Positions 1 to 5,020 of a stretch of 5,020 bases of DNA are shown here, one piece after another. The position numbers and the translations under genes are program-made. Every line of letters begins with the position of its first letter. The first letter of the stretch is position 1. The stretch is taken from contig JALQUL010000440.1 of assembly GCA_023260735.1 (NCBI GenBank), forward strand, positions 1 to 5,020, read 5' to 3'. The notes below the pieces were generated by a model. That model saw nothing but the letters and a program-made list of their open reading frames with translations. It had not been told where the DNA came from and searched no databases. This DNA comes from Limnohabitans sp. GTDB taxonomy: Bacteria > Pseudomonadota > Gammaproteobacteria > Burkholderiales > Burkholderiaceae_C.

Positions 1-519
1 GGTAAAAGCACTGAAGGTGGTAAAAGTATTCAAAAAACAGCCGTTTCAACTGGATATTTTGCGTTTAGTAAGTCGCAAAAATTTATTTTTCAATATAAAA
101 AACCATCCGAACAACTCATAGTAGCAGATGGTAAAACACTTTGGACTTACGACGCTGAACTCAACCAAGTCAGCTCACAAAAACAAGCTGCTGTTTTAAA
201 TAATTCACCAGCGGGCTTAATCGCTAGTGCTAACTCCATTAAAGCACTAGAAAAAGATTATGTTTTAAAAAATGATACGAGCACCGATGCCCTAGATTGG
301 GTAGTAGCTATTCCTAAGAACAAAGAAGGGGCGATTAGCCAAGTGAAAATTGGTTTAAAAAAATCGGGCAATAACATTGAATTAAGCCAGCTCCAAATTC
401 AAGATAATTTTGGCAAAAATTCTAGCTTAGTATTTAATAATTTCAAAATTAACCCGTCCCTCAAGTCCGATAGCTTTGTGTTTATCCCCCCCCAAAATGC
501 CGAGGTTTATCAACAGTAA
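1..519 (+). CDS. lolA: Outer-membrane lipoprotein carrier protein LolA (3' part; start lies left of window)
   Basis: Reading frame 1 is open from the first base to the TAA at 517-519 and encodes 172 residues. LolA is the periplasmic chaperone that takes lipoproteins from the LolCDE ABC transporter at the inner membrane and passes them to the outer-membrane receptor LolB. The diagnostic stretch is LIVADGKTLWTYD (residues 39-51), matching the LILVSDGKTLWFY-type core of the family. A Phe-x-Phe-x-Pro-Pro segment near the C-terminus (VFIPPQNAEVY) matches the family's last strand. Aligned without gaps to E. coli LolA as remembered, the window begins near mature residue 20. The signal peptide and about 20 mature residues are therefore missing to the left, and the full protein would be about 210 residues. 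The visible part has no Arg, His, Met or Cys. The gene is followed closely by rarA, the usual partner in gamma- and betaproteobacteria. Confidence 0.9.
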   Translation, partial: GKSTEGGKSIQKTAVSTGYFAFSKSQKFIFQYKKPSEQLIVADGKTLWTYDAELNQVSSQKQAAVLNNSPAGLIASANSIKALEKDYVLKNDTSTDALDWVVAIPKNKEGAISQVKIGLKKSGNNIELSQLQIQDNFGKNSSLVFNNFKINPSLKSDSFVFIPPQNAEVYQQ

Positions 520-551
520 CCCCGCATTACAGTTGACTAGTCCTTTCCACT

Positions 552-565
552 CTTTCAGGTGAAAG
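552..565. repeat. Short inverted repeat in the lolA-rarA gap
   Basis: CTTTC (552-556) and GAAAG (561-565) can pair around an AGGT loop. The stem has five base pairs and no following T-run, so it is not a convincing terminator. It lies 46 bases before the rarA start. The 92-base lolA-rarA gap contains no other clear signal, which fits read-through transcription from lolA into rarA. The structure may be chance. Confidence 0.25.
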
Positions 566-611
566 TTCCAATTCAAGCTCGTACTCACCGCACCCAACTC
601 TACCCACCATC

Positions 612-1916
612 ATGGCTGATTTGTTTCACTCTGAACCACTCGCTCCACTTGCAGAAACACTCAGACCCCACCAGCTCTCTGATGTAATTGGTCAAAGTCA
701 TTTATTAGGCCCAGGTAAACCATTGCAATTGGCTTTTCAATCGGGCAAAGCCCATTCAATGATTTTTTGGGGGCCACCTGGTGTAGGCAAAACCACATTA
801 GCTAGGCTAACCGCCAAAAGTTTTAATTGCGAATTTATCGCCTTATCGGCTGTTTTTGCGGGGGTCAAAGATATTCGCCAAGCCATGGAGCAAGCAGAGC
901 ATTTTTTGCAACAAGGCAAAGCCACGATTTTGTTTGTCGATGAAATACATCGCTTTAACAAATCACAACAAGATGCCTTATTGCCTTATGCTGAATCTGG
1001 CCTCATTACCCTAATTGGTGCGACCACCGAAAACCCCTCTTTTGAAGTCAATTCTGCGCTATTGTCTAGGGCACAGGTCTATGTTTTAAAGTCTTTAACT
1101 GAAGCTGAACTCCAACAACTTTTTCACAAAGCCCATCAAACCGCCTTGGCTGATTTAGCTTTTGACGAGGCAGCCATACACACCATTATTGGGTATGCCG
1201 ATGGCGACGCCAGGCGTTTTTTAAATTTATTAGAACAAACCCAAACTGCAGCAAAGTCAGCCTCTATTGATCAAATCACCGCTGAATTTTTACAAAATGC
1301 ATTGAGTTTAAATGCTAGGCGCTTTGATAAAGGTGGCGATAATTTTTATGACCAAATTTCGGCCTTGCATAAATCGGTACGAGGCTCGCACCCCGACGCC
1401 GCTTTGTATTGGCTGACCCGTATGTTAGACGGCGGTGCAGACGCCAAATACTTAGCACGCCGCATTGTGCGTATGGCATGGGAAGATATTGGCCTAGCCG
1501 ACCCCAGAGCCATGCAAATTGCCAATGATGCGGCCCTTACTTACGAGCGACTAGGTAGCCCCGAAGGAGAATTAGCGCTAGCCCAGGCCGTTATTTATCT
1601 CAGTATAGCTGCCAAAAGCAATGCCGGATACAACGCCTACAACCAGGCCAAAGCTTTTGTAAAAAGCGATAAAAGCAGGGAAGTACCTGTGCACTTACGT
1701 AATGCCCCGACCAAACTCATGAAAGAACTGGGCTACGGTCGTGAGTACCGATATGCTCATGATGAGCCCAATGCCTATGCTGCTGGCGAAACTTACCTTC
1801 CCGATGGAATAGCAGAACCAAGGTGGTATCAGCCTGTAGCTCGAGGCTTAGAAGCCAAGATTGCCGAAAAATTAGCCTTTTTAAAAAAATTAGATGACGA
1901 GGCGGGCAAAAATTAA
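612..1916 (+). CDS. rarA: Replication-associated recombination protein A (RarA/MgsA), AAA+ ATPase
   Basis: This 434-residue protein is close to the usual length of the family (E. coli RarA, 447 aa). RarA is a cytosolic clamp-loader-like AAA+ ATPase, related to eukaryotic WRNIP1/Mgs1, that acts at stalled or gapped replication forks. The N-terminus carries the family signature PLAETLRPHQLSDVIGQ (12-28) and HLLGPGKPL (30-38). Walker A is GPPGVGKTT (54-62, Lys60). Walker B is ILFVDEIHRF (106-115, Asp110-Glu111). Sensor 1 is IGATTENPSFEVN (135-147). The LLSRA motif puts the likely arginine finger at Arg153, and GDARRFLNLLE (198-208) is the sensor-2/lid region. The C-terminal tetramerisation domain begins near 240 and includes ALHKSVRGSHPDAALYWL (251-268) and RMAWEDIGLADP (287-298). 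All catalytic motifs are intact. ATG 612 is the only usable start: the upstream in-frame stretch back to a TGA at 534-536 has no ATG, GTG or TTG. The Shine-Dalgarno is weak, consistent with modest expression. The codon choice is rich in AGG, AGA and CGA. Confidence 0.97.
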   Translation: MADLFHSEPLAPLAETLRPHQLSDVIGQSHLLGPGKPLQLAFQSGKAHSMIFWGPPGVGKTTLARLTAKSFNCEFIALSAVFAGVKDIRQAMEQAEHFLQQGKATILFVDEIHRFNKSQQDALLPYAESGLITLIGATTENPSFEVNSALLSRAQVYVLKSLTEAELQQLFHKAHQTALADLAFDEAAIHTIIGYADGDARRFLNLLEQTQTAAKSASIDQITAEFLQNALSLNARRFDKGGDNFYDQISALHKSVRGSHPDAALYWLTRMLDGGADAKYLARRIVRMAWEDIGLADPRAMQIANDAALTYERLGSPEGELALAQAVIYLSIAAKSNAGYNAYNQAKAFVKSDKSREVPVHLRNAPTKLMKELGYGREYRYAHDEPNAYAAGETYLPDGIAEPRWYQPVARGLEAKIAEKLAFLKKLDDEAGKN

Positions 1917-2020
1917 CTATAAAGTCACTACCGCTTGTTGAAAAGAATAATGAGCAGATCACCTTACCATCCCCATCTATTATTTTTTGAAAATCAACTT
2001 GACAGAAAAACTGTATTTCC

Positions 2021-2045
2021 AAAAAAATTTTTTGACTGCGTCAAA
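2021..2045. repeat. A7T6 tract overlapping a perfect 6-bp inverted repeat
   Basis: Seven A (2021-2027) are followed by six T (2028-2033). The last three T start TTTGAC (2031-2036), which pairs perfectly with GTCAAA (2040-2045) around a TGC loop. On the + strand nothing like a T-run follows the stem. On the - strand the stem is followed by AAA and then a run of seven T, a poor terminator-like layout with no - strand gene that would need it. The AnTn tract is of the kind that bends DNA. Its function is unknown and chance is possible. Confidence 0.4.
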
Positions 2046-2293
2046 TGGCGAATAAAGACTTATAAAAGCTGATTAGCATTAGTTAAACCAATTATTCAAA
2101 AAACACATTTTGATTATGAATTCTAGTAAAAACAAGGGTTGCAAGCTGTACTATTAGAATAACTTATGAATTAAGAGTTTATCATCATGCAATAAAAACA
2201 TAGACTAAATTGCGGGTAAACCCCAGAAAAATGCCTCATTTCAGGTCAGCAAACGTTAAGGTAGTCGCTACAATTACAGCTTTATCGTAGTGA

Positions 2294-2312
2294 ACTTGCA
2301 CACAATGCAAGT
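2294..2312. promoter_or_regulatory. Perfect 7-bp dyad in the livH leader (candidate operator or RNA hairpin)
   Basis: ACTTGCA (2294-2300) and TGCAAGT (2306-2312) are exact inverted copies separated by CACAA. GTG (2290-2292) and CAC (2316-2318) could extend the stem across an asymmetric internal loop. The dyad ends 95 bases before the livH start codon. As DNA it resembles a two-fold operator with TTGCA half-sites. As RNA it would be a stable hairpin in the leader. There is no T-run after it, so it is not an intrinsic terminator by itself. The pairing is seen directly; a regulatory role is inferred. Confidence 0.4.
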
Positions 2313-2395
2313 AAACACTCAAAAACATTGCAACCTTGTCGGACACGCGTTTCTTAAGCTTCACCAAAGTTTTAAGCGTTTGTTACGGGCAATTC

Positions 2396-2401
2396 AAGGA
2401 G
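2396..2401 (+). promoter_or_regulatory. Shine-Dalgarno sequence that sets the livH start at TTG 2408
   Basis: AAGGAG lies six bases before TTG 2408-2410, the best possible match at near-ideal spacing. It decides the start of livH. The upstream in-frame TTG at 2336 has no such site, and starting there would bury this Shine-Dalgarno inside the coding region. Confidence 0.85.
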
Positions 2402-2407
2402 AATAAT

Positions 2408-3337
2408 TTGGACATTTTTTTGCAACAAGTCATCAATGGACTAGTGCTAGGGAGTATGTATGCTCTTGTCGCATTAGGTTACACCATGGTTTATGGCATT
2501 ATTAACTTAATTAACTTTGCTCATGGCGATGTATTAATGGTGGGTGCGCTCACTAGCTGGACAATGATCGGTATCATGAAAGAATCAATGCCGACCTCAC
2601 CAGGTTGGTTGATTTTATTGTTAGCCCTTATTATTGCTTGCGTAGTTTGTGGTACTTTAAACTTCATCATCGAAAAACTCGCGTACAGTCGTTTACGCAA
2701 CAGTCCGAAATTAGCTCCGCTAATTACCGCGATTGGTATGTCGATTTTGTTGCAAACGATTGCCATGATTATTTGGAAACCTAACTACAAATCTTATCCA
2801 ACCTTACTCTCTAACAGCAACTTCCAAATTGGCGAAGCGGTGATTACCCCTACACAAGTGATGATTTTGTCAGTTACTGCGATCTCATTAACTATATTGA
2901 TGTGGTTGGTTAATTACACCAAATTAGGTCGTGCAATGCGCGCCACCTCTGAAAACCCACGTGTAGCAGGTTTAATGGGTGTAAAACCCGATGCCGTTAT
3001 TTCTGCCACCTTTATTATTGGTGCAGTTTTAGCAGCAGTAGCCGGTGTAATGTGGGCGTCTAACTATGGTACCGCACAACACACCATGGGTTTCTTACCA
3101 GGTTTAAAAGCTTTTACAGCGGCTGTTTTGGGTGGTATTGGTAACTTAGCCGGTGCGGTAGTGGGTGCCATTATTTTGGGTCTTATCGAATCATTAGGTG
3201 CTGGTTACATCAGTGAATTAACGGGTGGTATGTTTGGTAGCCATTACTCTGACATCTTTGCCTTTATTTTGTTAATCATCATGTTGACAATACGTCCATC
3301 TGGACTATTAGGCGAACGTGTTGCGGACCGTGCCTAA
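2408..3337 (+). CDS. livH: Branched-chain amino-acid ABC transporter permease LivH
   Basis: LivH is one of the two inner-membrane permease subunits of the LIV/HAAT-family importer, which takes up leucine, isoleucine, valine or related amino acids with LivM, the ATPases LivG and LivF, and a periplasmic binding protein. From TTG 2408 the product has 309 residues, the typical LivH length, and begins MDIFLQQVINGLVLGSMYAL, the family's usual N-terminus. About eight hydrophobic segments are visible, roughly at 8-36, 38-57, 66-88, 102-123, 146-168, 196-217, 233-262 and 281-296. Conserved blocks are NFAHGDVLMVGA (36-47), the cytoplasmic coupling loop GRAMRATSENPRVAGLMGV (174-192) that contacts the ATPases, and KAFTAAVLGGIGNLAGAVVG (234-253). 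An in-frame TTG at 2336 would add 24 residues without resemblance to the family and is rejected. livM follows after 12 bases. The exact substrate cannot be read from the permease; amide or urea-type relatives (UrtB) are less likely given the sequence. Confidence 0.95.
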   Translation: MDIFLQQVINGLVLGSMYALVALGYTMVYGIINLINFAHGDVLMVGALTSWTMIGIMKESMPTSPGWLILLLALIIACVVCGTLNFIIEKLAYSRLRNSPKLAPLITAIGMSILLQTIAMIIWKPNYKSYPTLLSNSNFQIGEAVITPTQVMILSVTAISLTILMWLVNYTKLGRAMRATSENPRVAGLMGVKPDAVISATFIIGAVLAAVAGVMWASNYGTAQHTMGFLPGLKAFTAAVLGGIGNLAGAVVGAIILGLIESLGAGYISELTGGMFGSHYSDIFAFILLIIMLTIRPSGLLGERVADRA

Positions 3338-3341
3338 GGAG
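3336..3341 (+). promoter_or_regulatory. livM Shine-Dalgarno, overlapping the livH stop codon
   Basis: AAGGAG begins inside the livH TAA stop (3335-3337) and sits eight bases before the livM ATG. The overlap suggests that ribosomes finishing livH help load livM, so the two permeases are probably made in balanced amounts. Confidence 0.75.
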
Positions 3342-3349
3342 ATAAAGCA

Positions 3350-4420
3350 ATGAATTTAAATAAAAAATCAACTTGGATTATTGGTGCTTTATTAGTATTG
3401 ATATTACCCTTCTGTTTGCAACCATTTGGTAGTGCATGGGTACGTATTGCTGATATGGCTTTGCTTTATGTCTTATTAGCTGTTGGCCTTAATATTGTGG
3501 TCGGTTATGCAGGTTTATTGGACTTGGGTTATGTCGCCTTCTTTGCGGTAGGTGCTTACCTTTACGGTTTAATGTCATCACCACAGTTACTTGATGCCTT
3601 CCCCGAATTAGCAGCCTCATTCCCAGATGGAATTCACTATTCGATTTGGTTAGCCATACCTTGTGCGGCTATTTTGGCTGGTATTTTTGGTATTTTATTA
3701 GGCGCTCCAACACTTAAATTACGTGGTGACTACCTCGCTATCGTGACTTTAGGTTTTGGTGAGATTATTCGTGTATTCTTAAATAACCAAGACAAAATTA
3801 CCAACGGACCACGTGGCGTTAGTCCAATTGACGGTATTAGTTTATTTGGCCTTGATTTCAGCAAGAAACATGAGTTTGCAGGTATTGAATTATTCTCTGT
3901 GACCCAGTACTACTACTTATTCTTAGCATTGGTAGTGCTTACTGTGATTGTTTCTCACCGCCTCGAGTTATCTCGTATTGGTCGCGCTTGGATGGCCATT
4001 CGTGAGGACGAAATTGCAGCTAAAGCTATGGGTATTAACACCCGCAATATGAAGTTACTGGCTTTTGGTATGGGTGCTACCTTTGGTGGTGTTTCTGGTA
4101 CCTTATTTGCCGCCTTCCAAGGCTTTATTTCTCCAGAATCGTTCAGCTTGACAGAATCCATCATGATTGTGGCAATGGTGGTTTTAGGTGGTGTGGGTCA
4201 TTTACCTGGCGTAGTTTTAGGTGCGATTTTGTTATCTGCCTTACCTGAAGTCTTACGCTATGTGGCTGGTCCTTTGCAATCCATGACAGACGGTCGTTTA
4301 GATGCGTCAATCTTGCGTCAATTGTTAATCGCATTGGCCATGATTATTATTATGCTGGTCAGACCAAAAGGCTTGTGGCCTTCTCCTGAGCATGGCAAAT
4401 CCCTCAAAAACGAAAAGTGA
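3350..4420 (+). CDS. livM: Branched-chain amino-acid ABC transporter permease LivM
   Basis: LivM is the second permease subunit, forming the membrane pore with LivH. The 356-residue product has roughly nine hydrophobic segments (about 9-23, 33-51, 53-74, 98-117, 126-145, 185-202, 236-260, 270-298, 322-338). Family blocks are GLNIVVGYAGLLDLGYVAFF (46-65), APTLKLRGDYLAIVTLGFGE (119-138), NGPRGVSPIDG (152-162), the coupling loop GRAWMAIREDEIAAKAMGIN (211-230), MVVLGGVGHLPGVVLGA (276-292) and the C-terminal RPKGLWP (338-344). The E. coli homologue is longer (about 425 aa); this shorter form without an N-terminal extension is common in betaproteobacteria. The gene is flanked by livH (12-base gap) and livG (9-base gap), a tight operon. 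Arginine is encoded almost only by CGT and CGC, suggesting a well-expressed gene. Confidence 0.95.
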   Translation: MNLNKKSTWIIGALLVLILPFCLQPFGSAWVRIADMALLYVLLAVGLNIVVGYAGLLDLGYVAFFAVGAYLYGLMSSPQLLDAFPELAASFPDGIHYSIWLAIPCAAILAGIFGILLGAPTLKLRGDYLAIVTLGFGEIIRVFLNNQDKITNGPRGVSPIDGISLFGLDFSKKHEFAGIELFSVTQYYYLFLALVVLTVIVSHRLELSRIGRAWMAIREDEIAAKAMGINTRNMKLLAFGMGATFGGVSGTLFAAFQGFISPESFSLTESIMIVAMVVLGGVGHLPGVVLGAILLSALPEVLRYVAGPLQSMTDGRLDASILRQLLIALAMIIIMLVRPKGLWPSPEHGKSLKNEK

Positions 4421-4422
4421 TT

Positions 4423-4426
4423 GGAG
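4423..4426 (+). promoter_or_regulatory. livG Shine-Dalgarno
   Basis: GGAG lies three bases before ATG 4430 and six before the adjacent in-frame GTG 4433. The spacing favours the GTG slightly, so the true first residue of LivG could be either codon. The difference is one amino acid. Confidence 0.6.
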
Positions 4427-4429
4427 TCA

Positions 4430-5020
4430 ATGGTGACTGATATCGTATTAAAAGTAGCAGGTATTTCTAAACGCTTTGGCGGCTTACAAGCCCTAAGCGA
4501 CGTAGGAATTACTATTCAACGTGGTCAAGTCTATGGCTTGATCGGTCCTAATGGTGCTGGTAAAACCACATTCTTTAACGTTATTACTGGTTTATATACC
4601 CCAGATAGCGGAACTTTTGAGTTAGCAGGTAAACCCTATCAACCCACAGCAGTTCATGAAGTGGCGGTTGCTGGTATCGCACGCACCTTCCAAAATATTC
4701 GTTTGTTTGCCGAAATGACAGCACTCGAAAACGTGATGGTGGGTCGTCATATTCGTACTCACTCTGGCTTATTGGGTGCAGTATTTCGCACTCCTTCCTT
4801 TAAAAAAGAAGAAGCTGAAATCAAAGATCGTGCACAAGAGTTATTAAATTATGTAGGTATTGGTCATTTGGCCGACTACAAATCACGCACTTTAAGTTAT
4901 GGCGATCAACGTCGCCTTGAAATTGCCCGTGCTTTGGCCACCGACCCACAATTAATCGCCCTAGATGAGCCAGCTGCCGGTATGAATGCCACCGAAAAAG
5001 TTCAATTACGTGAACTCATT
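4430..5020 (+). CDS. livG: Branched-chain amino-acid ABC transporter ATP-binding protein LivG (5' part; continues past window)
   Basis: The frame is open from ATG 4430 to the window end, giving 197 residues of an expected 255 or so. LivG is one of the two cytoplasmic ATPases that power the LivH/LivM pore. Walker A is GPNGAGKT (39-46, Lys45). The Q-loop is TFQNIRLF (86-93, Gln88). The ABC signature is LSYGDQRRLEIARAL (155-169), with the LSYGDQ variant typical of LivG rather than the canonical LSGGQ. Walker B is LIALDEPAAGMN (175-186), with the catalytic Glu180 and the D-loop. The H-loop histidine would lie just beyond the edge. The insertion between the Q-loop and the signature, including VGRHIRTHSGLLGAVFRTP (104-122), is characteristic of LivG and absent from LivF, which is the main reason for choosing G over F. 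It starts nine bases after the livM stop; livF is expected next. Confidence 0.95.
   Translation, partial: MVTDIVLKVAGISKRFGGLQALSDVGITIQRGQVYGLIGPNGAGKTTFFNVITGLYTPDSGTFELAGKPYQPTAVHEVAVAGIARTFQNIRLFAEMTALENVMVGRHIRTHSGLLGAVFRTPSFKKEEAEIKDRAQELLNYVGIGHLADYKSRTLSYGDQRRLEIARALATDPQLIALDEPAAGMNATEKVQLRELI

Larger units (their letters stand above)
1917..2407. other. 491-base AT-rich intergenic region and presumed liv operon 5' leader
   Basis: This stretch lies between the rarA stop and the livH start. No protein family, tRNA, rRNA or known riboswitch is recognisable on either strand. It is very AT-rich up to about 2210 and more mixed afterwards. It contains an A7T6 tract with an adjoining inverted repeat (2021-2045), a dyad at 2294-2312, and two small ORFs with no good ribosome binding site (1950-2072, 40 aa; 2231-2290, 19 aa). 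No GC-rich stem followed by a T-run marks the end of rarA. A perfect -35 hexamer, TTGACA (1999-2004), and a -10-like TATAAA (2061-2066) both occur, but neither has a properly spaced partner. The liv promoter is inferred to lie here but was not pinned down. Confidence 0.6.

Noticed and set aside
486..493. Run of eight C near the end of lolA as a possible phase-variable tract
   Set aside because: It encodes the end of an Ile codon and the conserved Pro-Pro pair of LolA. It lies only eight codons before the stop, so slippage would have little effect on the protein.
737..961. 74-codon minus-strand ORF inside rarA
   Set aside because: It is wholly antisense to the Walker A/B region of rarA, with no independent coding evidence.
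1955..1990. AGAT...ATCT followed by a T-rich run as a rarA terminator
   Set aside because: The stem is only four AT-rich pairs around a long loop, too weak to call an intrinsic terminator.
1999..2004. TTGACA as the -35 box of a liv promoter
   Set aside because: The expected -10 position 16-18 bases on falls in the A7T6 tract, with only a poor match to TATAAT. The better TATAAA at 2061-2066 is much too far away.
2002..2014. ACAG-AAAAA-CTGT hairpin
   Set aside because: A four-base stem with no conserved context is expected by chance in sequence of this composition.
1717..2022. 101-codon minus-strand ORF running from the spacer back into rarA
   Set aside because: Most of it is antisense to conserved rarA codons, and the translation resembles no family. 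It is a shadow frame.
2116..2157. 13-codon ORF starting at ATG 2116
   Set aside because: It has no Shine-Dalgarno, is very short, and has no distinctive residue pattern.
2521..2766. 81-codon minus-strand ORF inside livH
   Set aside because: It is antisense to conserved LivH coding sequence and is a shadow frame.
3955..4164. 69-codon minus-strand ORF inside livM
   Set aside because: It is antisense to the conserved LivM coupling-loop region and is a shadow frame.

Overview
The window looks like chromosomal housekeeping DNA from a moderately AT-rich betaproteobacterium, most plausibly Burkholderiales and perhaps a low-GC Alcaligenaceae lineage. This placement rests on two things: the lolA-rarA gene pair, and LivH/LivM/LivG sequences that resemble from memory the Bordetella/Achromobacter branch of the branched-chain amino-acid transporter. 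It is an inference, not a database result. All genes found are on the + strand.

Left part (1-1916): the 3' end of lolA, the periplasmic lipoprotein carrier, is followed after 92 bases by a complete rarA, an AAA+ ATPase of replication-fork maintenance. The two are probably co-transcribed.

Middle (1917-2407): a 491-base AT-rich stretch with no convincing protein or RNA gene. It holds an A7T6 tract next to a short inverted repeat, a clean 7-bp dyad (2294-2312) about 95 bases before livH, and two small ORFs that cannot be confirmed. It separates the lolA-rarA pair from a different transcription unit. It probably contains the promoter and 5' leader of the liv operon, although no convincing -35/-10 pair was found.

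Right part (2408-5020): livH, livM and the first 197 codons of livG, packed with gaps of 12 and 9 bases and each with its own Shine-Dalgarno sequence. Together they encode the two membrane permeases and one of the two ATPases of a LIV/HAAT-type ABC importer. The second ATPase (livF) would be expected just past the right edge. No substrate-binding-protein gene lies upstream of livH in this window. livH very probably starts at a TTG codon (2408) behind a perfect AAGGAG, so its product is 309 residues.

I see no mobile element, CRISPR array, defence system or unrecognised multi-gene module. The points worth a second look are modest: the structured liv leader, the absence of serS and livK from their customary places, the TTG start of livH, and a sharp arginine-codon contrast between rarA and the liv genes.
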